This document shows positions 26,801-41,800 of a stretch of 64,000 bases of DNA, one piece after another. The position numbers and the translations under genes are program-made. Each line of letters begins with the position of its first letter. Positions within the stretch are counted from its first letter, which is position 1. Under the pieces are notes generated by a model. The model was given only the letters and a program-made list of their open reading frames with translations, searched no databases and was not told the DNA's origin. This stretch comes from Fratercula arctica (lineage: Eukaryota > Chordata > Aves > Charadriiformes > Alcidae). The stretch is taken from assembly GCA_947846985.1 (NCBI GenBank), contig CANTUZ010000004.1, positions 50,445,672 through 50,509,671 of the forward strand, given 5' to 3'.

Positions 26801-29800
26801 ACCCCACCCACAGTTGTTTTTTTTCTTTTTTAAATCTTGGAAACTCATCCACTGAAAACCTGAGCATTAAGTGTGAGAGCAGACTAAGTAGGTCTTTTTG
26901 GACTTTGGGGAGGCTTGTCACCTAAATAAACCCATAACTAGTTATCTCCTTCATTTTCTGCAGAGTACTTCTTCAGAACTCAAAAAATAAATGTTTTGCC
27001 CTAGGGTTGTGCTTTGTAGCACTAGACAAATTTAACAGTGAAGGTTTCCAATTGTTTTTGCAACAGAGTTATTTGCTGGATATAATCTAACGTACTGCAA
27101 AACAGAAGTATAAACATTAAATTCAAAAACTCTTAAGACAACCTACAGCTTCAAAATTTAAATGAATATTTGAATGAACTTACATTAGAGCCAACCTTTT
27201 CTTTTTATTTAGTTATGTGTAAATACGTTATATTTCCTGCTATTTTTACTTCAGTACAACTACATTATGTGAAAAATATCAGCTCACCTGACGGTATTCT
27301 AAAATTATCTTAGGCAAAGGATGAAGATCTTGCAACTTATTTAGCTGTAAAATAAAGAATGTGAATTACTGGCATACTTTTCTGTTACATTATATTATTT
27401 AACAATCTTAACAGACAAAGTTTTGGAGGAAGACATTTTCTCACCAACCTGAACAGACAAAATACTCTTGCTACCAGGGAGAGACAACGTATTAATTATC
27501 TAGTATTTATCTATTGGAAGGTTTCAGCCTATCTTGCTCTAAATAACCAAGTCTCAGCAGCTGTTGGAGAGAGAGTACTGGACTAGATAAAAGCATTGCT
27601 TGATTACTGCAACAAATATGTTCCCACAAAAAGATGGCATGTATTCCATTTCACTGATCCCTCCAGTCTCCCAAGGCGCTCTGTCACTCTCCAAGATTAC
27701 ATATTTGATGTATGAAACATCCTTTTCCTTGAGTAGTGTGTGGTTTTCAGGGTTATACTGTTGACATTACCTCAGAGATCATATTTGGTACTTCAGACAC
27801 TTGGCACAATGGTTGAACTTCCTCTTTCACACAAGAGAAACAAATACTACCTTTCTACGTTTCCAGAGGTGTTCATTCTCAACAATGTGTTGTGTACTTT
27901 AATTTGACTCCTATGTAAACTAGAGCAATAGAATTGCAGCAGCAAATCAGAAACAGGTATAGCTACACAGAGGCTTCTTCTCTTCTAAGAAGGAATTTCA
28001 TTACTATTATTATCTTAACAAAACGATCTATTAATTAACTAGACAAGGGGATCGAGAGCACCCTCAGTAAGTTTGCAGATGACACCAAGCTGGGCGGGAG
28101 TGTTGATCTGCATGAGGGTAGGAGGCTCTACAGAGGGATCTGGACAGGCTGGATCGATGGGCTGAGGCCAATGGTATAAGGTTCAACAGGGCCACATGCC
28201 AGGTCCTGCACTTGGGTCACAACAACCCCCTGCAACGCTACAGGCTTGGGGAATAGTGGCTGGAAAGCTGCCCAGCAGAAAAGGACCTAGGGGTGTTGGT
28301 TGTCAGCTGGCTGAATATGAGCTGTACTCGGCACTGGTGAGGCTCCACCTTGAATACTGTGTTCACTTTTGGACCCCTCACTACAAGACAGACATTGAGG
28401 TGCTGGAGCGTGTCCAGAGAAGAGCAAAGCTGGTGAAAGGTCCAGAGCACAAGTCTTATGAGGAGCAGCCGAGGGAACTGGGGTTGTTTAGCCTGGAGAA
28501 AGGGAAGCTGAGGGGAGACCTTATTGATCTCTACAATTACCTGAAAGGAGGTTGTAGAGAGGTGGGGATCTGTCTTGTTTCCCTAGTAACAAGAGACAGG
28601 ACAAGAGGAAACAGCCTCAAGTTATGCCAGGGGATGTTTAGATTAGATATTAGGAAAAAATCCCCAATGAAAGGGTTATCAAGCATTGAACAGGCTGCCC
28701 AGGGAAGTGGTTGAGTCACCATCCCTGGAGGTACAGATGTGGCACTTAGGGACATAGTTTAGTGGTGGACTTGGCAGTGTTAGGTTTATGGTTGTACTCA
28801 ATTTTAAAGGTCTTTTCCAACCTAAATGATTCTATGAATTTATGAAAAGGAAGGGACATCCACATTAGTCTCAAGTTACCAAGAAGTCTGCAGTTTGGTC
28901 TTGACTTCATCATTTTTAGACAAATGTTTTTGGCAGGTTTCTGCACTTGTATGGGATCTCACATGAATGTCTGCATTGCTGAAAATTATCTGCCCCAACA
29001 CGAACAGAAGAAAGAACTAGAGGGCTTTGTATGTGCAGTATTCATTGCACTAAATCTGAAGATACATCTGATGTCTTGTACAGGTGTATCAAAGTTTCTA
29101 AACTGCTTGGTCATTATTGGTCTAAGGGAACAAGATTATATCAAGATCCTGCAGATCTGACTCCAAATGTAACCACTCTTACTGAAGACAAGCATCTCCA
29201 CAGAGGAAAAAAAAAAAAAGCCTGAGGAAAATTCATGCACACAAGTAAAACACTGGACCATACAAAAAAACTGACAACTCCCAATTCAAACCACAGGTAT
29301 CAAATAATTTCCTACAAACCTTTTTACATAGTATGAACGAATGAGTTAAGGATACATAAAAAGATGACAACACGGTTTTAGCCCAAGTCTCCTGGTGTCA
29401 AAGAGAAAGTCTGGGTCACTATTTTCTCCACTAGCAGATTTTACATGAATGTTCTTTTCTTTCACCAGTGGTCTCTTTCACCCAACCAGTCAGTCATATT
29501 GAGCTACCAAAATCTGACCAGTAATAAATTCTCCCTCCTTTGGGGAAGACGGTCATACAGGCATGCTGGTACTAAAGTTTTTAAACATGGTTTATAGCTA
29601 AAGTTTAGTTTCACTAGCTAGTTTGTTTTTCCCCATCATGGACTGCAACATTCATTGCTGACATAAGTAAATGAAGTGTAATTTGTACAATACAAAAGTA
29701 AATCAAGATTGCTAGGAAAACTTTGACAAATGACAATTTCACTGGAATATAACTTAGAAGTTTTGCTACATTATGCAGATGGTTTTAAAACCCCTCGCCA

Positions 29801-32800
29801 TCTCACCACAACTTCTGAGGTGGACACAAGTTGTTGTATTTCAGTTCTGTGAAGTTTCTCACACAGTGCATGAAGTTTTAACTTTTCAAATAGTACCTGC
29901 AGTAAGAGAAAAAACACAAGAGAAATGTTTCAGTGTTTCAAGTGCTGAAACAGAAGGGAAAATAATTTGGTGCCTGAACTTAAGTCTAGAAAACAGATTT
30001 CAAGGAAAATAAGAGCATACCGCAGCAAAGAGAACTAACACAGAACTGAGAAGATCAAATATTTATTTTTGAGCTATTGAAAAAGTAGCATATATTTACT
30101 AAAATCAAATGCATAATTTATGTAAATACATTCAAATACAGATTATCCAATATTGCCAGATTTATGAAGAACTAATATGTCCTCCATCAAAATCAGAAAA
30201 TAAGATAATTAATTATCAAAGAAAAAGAATACTGAAGTTGTAAGGATAATTTTATATGCCTCATAATTCTTCTGTATCAGTAACAAGTTACAGAACTTAC
30301 AACTTCCATAACAATAGAGTAGTATAAATATTACCTCTCTGAGTTGACTACTGCTGGTCAAAAGGAATCGTTCTCCAGCAACTTGATGAGCTTCCTGTTC
30401 AAGCTCTTTGAGTCGCAACTATAAATTAGTACATCAGAATTATTCTGTTTACATTATTATTATTTTCTTCAATACCTGCACCTTCCTAGGTTAACAAGTA
30501 TATTGGACTTCTATTTAAAAATAGGGTATTTGGTAATGTGTAATCATTGCTGTCTATGCTTGGTTTAGTAGATTGCTTATATACTCTTTAATCTGTATTT
30601 CTTCATGATCTGGGAGAAGGATTTACTGCAGTAAAAAGGTCCAAAATTTGCAGGAAAATAATTTAGGTTACTGAAGACTATAGAGATCTGTGAGAAACAG
30701 AGATATGCAACTCACTCTGGTAAATTAATAATTTGACAGACCACTATGATTATCTAGTAAGATTTTATGCTATAAAATAGGATTCTCTTGTAGTTATTTT
30801 TATTAATGGGGAAATGGCAAACTTAGAATCATAGAATGTGTTGGGTTGGAAGGGACCTTTAAAGGTCATCTAGTCTAACCCCCAGAACTCTCAGAACACA
30901 TAAATTGTAAAGAGTGTTTTATTTACAAAGAGAGAGACAGAAATATCTGTCTCTTCTCAGGAAGATGGTTACTGATAACTGTAGGTTCAGAAAGAGACAT
31001 TACATTTTTTTTACTCTACAACACATAACACAAAAGGACCTCTGCATTTGCAAAGCAGTTTCAGTTCTGGGGCAAGGCTAACAAAGCAAACATCTCTTGC
31101 TTGCTTGCTTGCCTAGATAAACATGGAAGTATCTTAAAATGTAAACATCATTAGTTATATTTATAATAATAAAAATACTAGAAACACCAAACTGTCACAA
31201 AACAAGAAGATTCCTCTTCTTTTTAATCAGTTATCCTCAGTAAAAGCAGAGAGATAATGTTATACAACATCCAAAAGAAAAAAATAAAGACAAAATTTAC
31301 CCCCAGAATCTCTGATGTTTTTTTCAATTCTTGCTTGTTCACATGTATTTTGTGCATTTCCATCACTGTAAATAGAATTATATACTGAGAACACTTATAA
31401 TTGACAAACTTGATCTTACATGCTTCTTAGACTGTAAAATGGAATCTCAAACTCACACAGCTGTTATGAGGCTAAGATAACATTTAGTATTCTGAGGTAT
31501 AACAGTCTGCTTGAGCATAGTCAGCAGCTCCAAAAACAGGGAAGATTCATATTTTGAACTGAACTTTCATACCTGCCAGAATTTTGATAAGTGGAAGCTC
31601 TAATGTGTAAAATAATTTCCACAAACCTTGAACCTGTAAAGCAAGATACAAATAAATTCTTCAGTATCAGCCAATTTTATCTTAAAACATACTGCAGTTT
31701 CATTATGTGGATCTATTTTCCAGTAAGCAGTATTTCACTTTCTGTATAATCCCTTTTTATATGACAACATCATTTACGGAATGAAATACTACTTAGTGTA
31801 AATTTTATAGTATCTAAATACCATTATCCATTATCACTTCCTATTTTGGGGAATAGAAATACATTTTGTAACAGTAATCACTTTGTATAGGAATAGTAAT
31901 AAAGAACTATACATACCGCATTTTTCTAGATGGCTTATTTTTAGAGCAAGCTCCATTATAATAGGACATACAGTTAACCCTCTTTCTTTATTCACTTGAA
32001 GAATTAAGCAATCATTCAGAATTCACTTGCCTAAAATCTCCTCCTGTAGACTGGGTTTCAGTGTTTCTGTGCCTTTGGTGTTTCCCTGTTGCCTTCCTTC
32101 ACAGATTATTTCATCATACTGCTGGGCCACTTTGATATCCAGATTAATATGACTCCATCGACTAATGGTCCAAGTCCTACACTTGCTATCATCAATTTCA
32201 GGAAAACCTCCTAGGACCCTATGATGTACCTTTCACGAGAATCTGAGCATGTCCCTAAATTCTGACACTTTTCCAGGTATATGCTTACAGGGAGAAAACA
32301 AACAGAAAAACCCCACTAAAAGACTTCTTGAGATGCATTCTGAACTGCAATAAGGGCTAAAACAGGATAAAATGGTTCACTTGGAAGGGACCTGCAACAA
32401 TCACCTAGTCCAACTGCCCAACCACTTCAGGGCTAACCAAAAGTTAAAGCATATTATTAACAGCATTGCCAAAATGTCTCTTAAACACCGGCAGGCTTGG
32501 GGCATCAACCACCTCTCTAGGAAGCCTGTTACAATATTTAACCACTATTTGGCTAGTACAACCTGGAGCAATAGATACGCTGAGAGTTTTTGTACACAAG
32601 GCATATGTCAAAAAAATGCAGTTATACTCTGTTTTAACTCTGTTAACACTTTTTAGACTGTTTCATACAGCTTTAAAATACCAAAAGAAAAGTCACAACA
32701 TTTGGAACATTTCCTGTTCTTAGAATCTTCATTTAAATATTGAGATAACTGTTGCAGAGGAAAAGTTTCTTCTAAAGATTAACCTTCAGAATAACCATTT

Positions 32801-35800
32801 CCTCCTCCTGGAAAAGGATGACAAACTTGATGGACAACTTTATTTTAAATGTTGACCAGCACCGTAAACCAGTAAGGATTGAAACCTTCTATTAAACTTG
32901 AGTAGAGATTTTGATTTGAATGAGAAGCACATCACTGATTCTCTTTAATTCACTATAATACCTCAGAAGTTTATCCGAGTAATTACTTTTTATATCTTAC
33001 CTGTAAGTCATGAGCAAGGTCCATCATTACATTATAAAGCTTCTCCAAGTTCATACCTAAGTTTTGATGCTGATATAAATAAATAAATCAAGAGTTTTAA
33101 TGCTAACAAAAATGTTTACAACACTATTTTAAAAGGGATTAAACTATAGTTGATATATTTTTCTGTACATCTCCTATTAGATTTAACACTTTAGAAATGT
33201 TCTTAGACCTCTGAAAAACACAATTCATGAACACAACAGTACAGATCATGAATAGTCAAGGTTTTACCTGTTCCTTAATTTACATTTTGCATAGACCGAG
33301 TATGGAAAAATAGTATCACTATACTGCCTTTGACATTGAAGTCAGAATTCTATTACTACTTGAAGAATGAGGAAAAATGCCTTGCAATTTTCTTTCTCCT
33401 ATCAGTACTGCCAATCTTCTGTGCCCAAACTATTCACTTCTTCCCTTCTGTTCCAGAGGTGTTCTGCAGAGAGCCATGCCACCTCATTCAGCAGGCTAGA
33501 AGACCATTTTGAAATGCATACAGACTGAGAATATGATCTTTAGGCCAAAGAACATGATCACTAAAAATAAACTTAATGTCAGTCTGTGCTGCTTTTCATT
33601 ACTAAATTCCTGTAAGGAAAGCTTGGAATGTAAAAAATGCTGCAGACGTAAATTTTCTTTCCTGCATCCTGTATCTTCAATGATGGCTGAACAATCAAAA
33701 TCATAGAATAAACTTGCATCCAAGTCATTAAGTGCAAAACCACTAGCACTGTGTTTTTACTGTCCTGTAAAATTCCTGGGCCATAAACCATAGAACCTAG
33801 GAGAGTATTCCAGAGGACTAAAGTTATATGCGTGCCTGTCCATATACACTTCCCCAAGAAGCACATACTGGTCTATGTTGGAGGCAGGAAAATGTTACAT
33901 GGAATTACATATGATATGTTACGGTAATTCTTAATTTATGTAAAACTGTGAAATTAAACTAACGGTCATTTGTGTAAAAAGAGGCATCTACTCTGTGTTG
34001 ATAAATACTTCTGAAGATATAGTTGAAGTATTGGAGCAATTTGGCCACAAAACTTTAAGACAGACATTAAGAAATTAATTAAGAAACCCAGAATGCAAGA
34101 TAATTATCACAGACTGCAGTACTGATTGTAGATTCCTGTCTGTGATAGCTCAGGGGAAAAAAATATTTCAGAAAAAAATCAATAGCAAGTAGAACTGCAG
34201 GATGCCTAAGCTTACGATTTTATGTTTGACGACATGAATGCAATATACGTCATATGGAGGACTCATCAGAGCAGAAATCAATTTTGTGGCCAACGGAATC
34301 CTACACATCTTAGAAGATAATCTGGTAACACTCACTGTTTCTTCCTCAATAGCCACACTGCTGGAGAATGACCTAGATTTGGCTAGATTCTAGGTGAACA
34401 GGGTATTCCAAGATTATTTTTACTAAATACACATAGGCATGGTTCAAAATAAATTTAAAATCTGCTTCCCAAGTGAATTACATCTTTCCATCAAGAATAG
34501 TAAAAACGTTTAAAAAAAAATTAATATATTGACAGTAAACCAAATAGCCACATTGAAGGCTTCTCAATTGAAAAAGCAGAGAGGGTCTCTTAGGCACCTT
34601 GTAAGCTATCTGTCTTCTAGTTTATCATTCACCTTATGTGTATTTTAAAGGAATCACGATTATTCTATGCTCGCTTTATTATTTGCATTCCTATCTGATG
34701 GAACACTAAGAGGGACTCTCATGCTATGAGCTGCTGAAGTCTCTTTCCTCTACAGATCTGCAGTTATTCTACAGCTTTCTTACCTTACTGCTCTCATGAA
34801 ATACCTACAGTTGGGAGAAAAAATATGCTCCAAAAGAAATATATTCTGCTTTCTCCACTTAACCTGAACTAGAAAGCGCTTTCCTTACCAGAGTAAGCTC
34901 TCAGAAATTATGCTACCAAATCTGACTTTGCTGCCCATTTCACAGTTTCATGGTTTTTTGATATATTCAGAATCTTTCCTTTGGTCCTCTGTGATGAGAA
35001 GGAAAGAAAAGGATGTTTCTACTTGTTATCAGATATACACTGTCCTCTAAGATTGCATAGAAAATGAAGACAATGCTTCAGTTTCAGTGAAATGTCCAAT
35101 ATTTTGCAAAAAACAAAACCAAGATTCTATCAACTAGAAGAGTATATGCAATGTAACTAGATGTGGTATCACTCGCTAAATTGGATGTCATTAAGCTGTG
35201 AATTATGGACTAAAACAGAAAGATTGACATTAAATTGCTGCCAAGAATATTTTCTTAAGAACAGGTCTGATGTCAGAATACTACGGTCCTCCAGGGCTTT
35301 TAATCTGTCCAGCCAGAACAGTAGTTCTTTTGAAGCAAAAGCAGTTAAGAAGAATCAAAGTGGTTGGGAAATCTTCAAAATCCTTCCTAAAGGAGGGTCT
35401 ATACAGTCTAAACAGAAAAATCCTTGATTTGGAGATTTAGGATTAAAAAAAAAAATCATATCAAGATTAATGGACGGGGAGGATCCTTTCTCTCTCTTGA
35501 GGGAGGTAAGAACCCTTCTGAGTTTGTGAGAAGGTTTATCTGGACATCTTTATCCATTTGAACAGGGTCTTTTGCAGGAGTTGCTCCCTGAGCTGGCTCC
35601 CCCTTGTCTTCAGAATGACTCTCAGAACCTCCTGGTCGTGTTTCTAAGGAGAGAGGGCAGGCACAGACTGAGACACCAGTACAGCCAAACACTTAACTCT
35701 GTGGCCTCACAGTGAAAGAGTCAGCTGTAAATCAACAGGTAAATGTAATCCATCCTCCAAAGTGTATTAAAATCTGCCGTGTACACAAAACTCACAATTT

Positions 35801-38800
35801 CACTGTACTGTTTGCAAAACAGACCCATTATCTGAAGAAACACAGAAGTCTGGAACCAAAGCATTACAGCAGATGCAGCCTGACAAGAGCAATACTTCAT
35901 CCATTATTTGATCCAAACAGCATACAGAAGGAATCCAAAGTACTTGTTGCTGCACAAACACAACAGAACCAGAACTGACTGAAAATTAGTTTATATTAGG
36001 ACAAATTATAACACATTATTGCTACAGAGGCAAGCATTCTAGTACACAGCTGAGGAAGAACCATCACAGGAACATTATCATATTAGTCCAACTGATTTTT
36101 AAAAGAAGAGGAGAAGTTCCGAGCATAACAGAAGCATAGGAGACACCTATTAGTTACAGGAAGTTTGTTTCATGCTAAAAACAGAACTACCCCAGTTCTG
36201 GGGTAAGCTTTGCTGCAGACACATTTTCCTACCACATATCATAAAACAATGGGGGCACTAGTGTTGCAGTCATTCAGAACACAATTAAGCCTGGACCATA
36301 GTTGTTTTTATCTTGAAATGACCATATGAATCAAGATGAACAACAGATAAAACTAAACAGATTCTACACAAGTTGCTGTCTGCTAGTGGGAACCATGTTC
36401 CAGCAAGCCCCAGTGGCACGAAAGAGTTAAAATGGGGTAATGAATTCCACTGACAGCCCACGTGAGTTCCCTATCTGTTCAAGAACTATTAGTCTACACA
36501 ACTTCAGCATTGTTTGTGAGTAGACAACACGAACACTTACTGTACAGGCTTCCCCTCTGCTTACAGCATACTTGAACAAAAGAATGAGAAACAGTGGGCC
36601 CTTGAAGGTAGGATGCAGAGGGCTCTCTTCAAAGCTGGAATATGTAGAACCACTGGTCCTCATCCTTTATAACAGTCTAGTCCTATCAATAAGGACTTCT
36701 CTCTACCCCAGACAGATTAATTTAAGCAGGCCCACACTCCAGTGAAAAGCCATGAACCTGTCTCCAAGAAACCTTGTTCATACGCACTGGTCCTGGGACA
36801 AACAAGCTGTCCGTGAAATACTATCCTTTCAGCAACAGACAAATCACTTGATCCCATTTGGGAGGTGGAATCATAGAACGTGTTGGGTTGGAAGGGACCT
36901 TTAAAGGTCATCTAGTCCAACCCCCCTGCAGCAAGCAGGGACATCTTCAACTAGATCAGGTTGCTCAGAGCCTCATCAAGCCTGGCCTTGAACGTCTCCA
37001 GGGATGGGGCTCCACTACCTCTCCGGGCAACCTGTTCCAGTGTTTCACCACTCTCATTGCAAAGAACTTCATCCTAATGTCTAATCTAAACCTACCCTGC
37101 TCTAGTTTAAAACCATTGCCCCTCGTCCTATCACTACATGCCCTTGCAAACAGTCCCTCCCCAGCTTTCCTGTAAGCCCCCTTCAGGTACTGGAAGGCTG
37201 CTATACGGTCTCCCCGGAGCCTTCGCTTCTCCAGGCTGAACAACCCCAGCTCTCTCAGCCTGTCTTTGTAGGAGAGGTGCTCCAGCCCTTGGATCATCTT
37301 CGTGGCCCTCCTCTGGACCTGCCCCAACAGGTCCATGTCCTTCTTGTGCTGAGGGCTCCAGAGCTGGACTCAGTAACTCCAGGTGGGGTCTCACGAGAGC
37401 AGAGTAGAGGGGGAGAATCACCTCTCTGGATCTGCTGGCCATACTTCTTTTGATGCAGCCCAGAATGCAATTGGCCTTCTGGGCTGCAAGCACATATTGT
37501 TGGCTCATGTCCAGCTTTTCATCCACAAGTACCCCCAAGCCCTTTTCTGCAGGGCTGCTCTCTATCACATCATCCCCCAGCCTGTATTGATAATGAGGAT
37601 TGTCCCGACCCAAGTGTAGGACCTTGTATTTGGCCTTGTTGAACTTCATAAGGTTTGCTCGGGCCTACCTTTCTAGCTCGTCCAGGTCCCTCTGGATGAC
37701 ATCCCATCCCACTGGCACGTCGACCGCACCACTCAGTGTCATTGGCTAACTTGCTGAGGGTGCAAGTAAGTCCAATGACAGGCTTCAATTGACACAAAGA
37801 TTCCTCACCAGCAAATGCAGCAATGACAAGAGCAGCATGATGTTTAGCACCTCTTCCAGCAAAGGTTTCAAGGTATATCGACTATGACCTCTTTTATTGA
37901 GCCTTTTGGAACAGCAGCAAATATACAGACAAGGAGCAAGCAGTACATATTCTGTGCTAGAATGTGTGTGGGTGAGTAGCAGACTTCAGAATAAAATAGC
38001 AGTCATTCCAAGTACTATGATGGGTGGACAAGAGTAGCACAATACAGAGGGAGCTCAACTGAAGTAGTGGGGCGTGAGACATGATATTTCACCTGGTCTG
38101 GATCCCTCTGGGAGTACAGAAAACTGTTAGGAACCTACCAGTAAAGTCAGAGCAAGAAGGCTGAGGAGATAAATCTGGCAAAGAGCTAGGATTCACGGGA
38201 AGAACTAGGGCTCACTGAGCAAACAGAGAAGCCAAAAAGAAAGTGGGAGAGTCCAGGGAACAAATTAATTACATAAGGAACGCTGTGGGGGTGGGGAATA
38301 ATCACAGGATGTTAGAGGGAAGCATTAACTGGGACTTGGGTGAACAAGTCAGCATAAAGGCACTGGAGATGGTTGGGACAAGGAAACAAACTAGACCTGA
38401 AATAGGGCAGGAAGGAAATAAGACTTAAATATTTAACTCAGAGCTGGGAATCAGCGTGACAAAATTGAGAAATGGTACGTAAGAATAGATATGATACATA
38501 AAGAACAAAAGACTGAGTCAAGCTAAGGAAAGAGACAAGATTAAGGATGCTCACCCACAGGAGGGGACATCACATATAGAAATAACCAACAAGTTTATAG
38601 CTTCTGCCTGTTTGCCTGTCCATTCCCTAAACTAATACCTTAATCCATGAAGTAACTTCTGAACAACTGCAGTTTACAGCTAGCGTTTTAAAGTAAACAG
38701 GCTCTGTTTTCTCCAAAATGTCTATACTGATGGGTATGTGCTGATACAACTGACGTCTGTCCATGCTCTAAGCCCACATGACATCAGTGAATTTGTACCC

Positions 38801-41800
38801 TGGAAGCCCTATAATCGCGTTACTATACTTATGTCTGAACAAACGAGACTTCTGAGAAGTGAAAGGTTTTATAGAAAAATCCCATCAGTTACATTGCTGC
38901 ACATCTATTTTTACCATTCAAACAACCTCTGAAGGCTAACGTGGCCAGAGTAGATCACCATAGCCCAAAATACAAACACTGAAATTTTATAATATTCAGT
39001 AAATAAGTTTTAACAGACATTAGGACATTTCTACAGTGCTAGAAATAACTTCTCAAAAAGTTGATTAAGCATTCTCTCTTATTGTGAATAAGAATTCACA
39101 GAATTTTCATACACATGCTTGAAGGTTCACATTTGACTCCCTACTGCTCCTCAGCCGACAATATTGTATTTTCACCAGCTGTGAAATTCAGGAAAATTGT
39201 TAATTTTAAATTAAATACAGGCTACAAGTTCACTGGAATTAGAGAACAAGGCATTAGACATTTTGGAAAGGAAAGCTGGAAATCAGTTTTTAGGAAGGTG
39301 GAAAGAAAAGAGGATCAGATTATATATTAACTAATATTGTTACTGAACTTTACAGTTTTGAAGCAGAATTTTACAGCTGTTCCTGAAGAATAGGATACCA
39401 TATTAGTAGAATGCAGTGAACCCTTCCCTTCTCTCCTTTCTTTAAAATTAGATTTCCAACAAGTAGTATTAATATGTTTTTCTTCCATCAGAAAAGCGTT
39501 ATCTGTAATTTTTTTGTAATATTTTTTAAGCAAAAACAATTCTTTCATCATTTCCTTCCCCTTTTAACCCAGCCACAAACAATTTAAAACAAACTACTTA
39601 CCGATGCATTTCTCACAGTGCCTGTATCTGTATTTACTGTTCCCATAGAAAAAGGCTTTTCAAAATACTTCTCTATTAAACATTCAAAAGAGGGAACTGT
39701 GTCGCTGGGGTTTATCAGCCACGCTGCAATCCTTGGATCTAACACAACGCTATCAGCAACTACAAAAATAAGTTATTTCTGGCAATAAAAATATTTAAAT
39801 TACCTCCCATACTAAGAAATCCCTCTAAAGTTTTGCCCATCTTTCCTGTAGACACACATCATAAATAGACAAGCAATTACACTATGAAAATGTTAAACAT
39901 TGAATTTGCAGCTGTAACAAATGGTCAATATCATGACTACATAAGATTAAATTCAATATTGAATATTTTTGAAGAGGGTTTTTTTGTGGGTTTGGTTTTT
40001 GTTTGTTTGGGGGGTTTTCCGAATTTTAAAATGTAAATAAACATTTGGTTGCTAAGATTGACTGTAAAAGCCTCTCTTCCTTATCACTGAAAAATTTCAC
40101 CTTAAAGTTTTTTTTTGTGTCTCCCTCTGATACGGAGAGATAATTTATTGTTGCTGTTAGCTTGATTGATATCTACAAAATTGCTACTGGGGGTTGAGGG
40201 ACAGAAGATTTACTTCCTACCAATCAGACTTCTGAGATCTTTAATGCATGTATGAATTCACATATGGGTACCTCCACTGATAAAACTGTTGCTGAAAAGA
40301 ACTTCACATGGTTGCTCAGCAGATGTTAGGGAAGGAGATATCTTGCCCCTGAATCAGCTTGGGCTTTGCTGCAGTGGCCAGATAACTGAAGGATACTTCA
40401 TCTGCATGGTCTCATATCAGGATTTTATGTAGCTCACTATCTTTTTCTCTGAATGCAAACAGCTATTCACCTCAGAAGCTAAAAGATGTGAAGGAACTAT
40501 ACCTCCTGATAGTACTACTTTTTGTGATTGGAAGGACAGTCTTAGCCTTGGAATTGTGCAGCTTAAGAAAGTAGATCAAACACTGCATCCGCCCCAAAAC
40601 CAAACTTTGGACACGTCCACAGGATTTCCACTGTTCTTTCAGCAGGAAGTAATCCCTACAGGTATCAAATGAAACTTTGACAACTGTAACAGATTTGCCA
40701 TGAACTCAAATGATGCATTGCGAAGAGGCAGACTAAGCAACCCAGCTTCACTGACACGCTGTAACAATCAGCAGCTGATGGCTGCTGGAAAATGCCCAGA
40801 GGCTGCAGGAAGACTCTGCCTAGTGAGATGCTGGACATTCAAAGCTCATGTGAAGACTGCATGAAATGAGCACGGATTTTTCTAATAACAACAACTACAT
40901 TTTAGCAAGGATACACAGAAGAAGAGAATCCTGTTACCAAAGAGTCTCTGAGATACTTCGAGGATCCTTTTCTCATATCTCAATTTACAATGAGCACGAG
41001 ACAGTCTCTAGCTGAAAAAGGATGAAGAATCAAAGATCTCAACCATCCATCCCTTCCTTCCCAACTAAAATTTTCACCAAAGGTGAGGGTAGCAGTAATG
41101 AGTTATAGCTACCAAGTCAGTCTTGGAAAGAGGATGATACCTTCAAGGTGAGGCAGCAGCACATATAGAACTAAGAACAAAGCTGAAAGGAGTGAAGGAA
41201 AACCAGGGTCAAGCTTATGACATGAAGAAAAGAGTCTGTGCTGATAAAAGCATATTTTCCTCAAGATTGTGAAACGGTACTCAAGTCCTGTCATCCTCCT
41301 ACTCTGAAACATTAGTGAATCCCAATGGCAAAGCATGCCATATATTTTACTAGTCAGGGCTAATGTATCTGGATGTATTCCACTGGTTAATACACTAGTT
41401 CGAGAATGAGTGCTATCATTCAAAGCGATTGCAGTCAATACGACATACAGAGAAGTTTCAGCATTTGCTTGATTTACAATGAGGTTGGTGGGGTTTTTTT
41501 TACATTAAAAAAGGCAGGGGGGTTGTGGTTGGTTTTTTTTAGCTTTTTTTTTTTTTTTTTTACCATAGCAGAAATAATGAGTGATGAAGCACCAGCTTCC
41601 AAAGTTTAAAAAAAGGTAGACAAGAATTCTTTTGCATACTAGAAACTTCAGACTCAAATCCTATGCATCAGATAGGATCTAGTACTTCCTGTGTTGTGTA
41701 CAGATTACGATACTGTCATTAGTGTTAGTACCATCATGACATTTTCCACCCCCCCTTTCCATGGCCTGGGCTAAGTGTCTTTTGTGTAGATCTTCACATC

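Noticed and set aside
28196..28714. 172-codon plus-strand frame resembling a gene
   Set aside because: It is the C-terminal part of a CR1 polyprotein in a truncated, deleted copy, not a host gene.
36965..37649. Minus-strand frames of 123 and 171 codons
   Set aside because: Both belong to one frameshifted CR1 fragment.
41109..41438. 109-codon minus-strand frame in a POLN intron
   Set aside because: No splice sites that fit POLN phase and no recognisable sequence.
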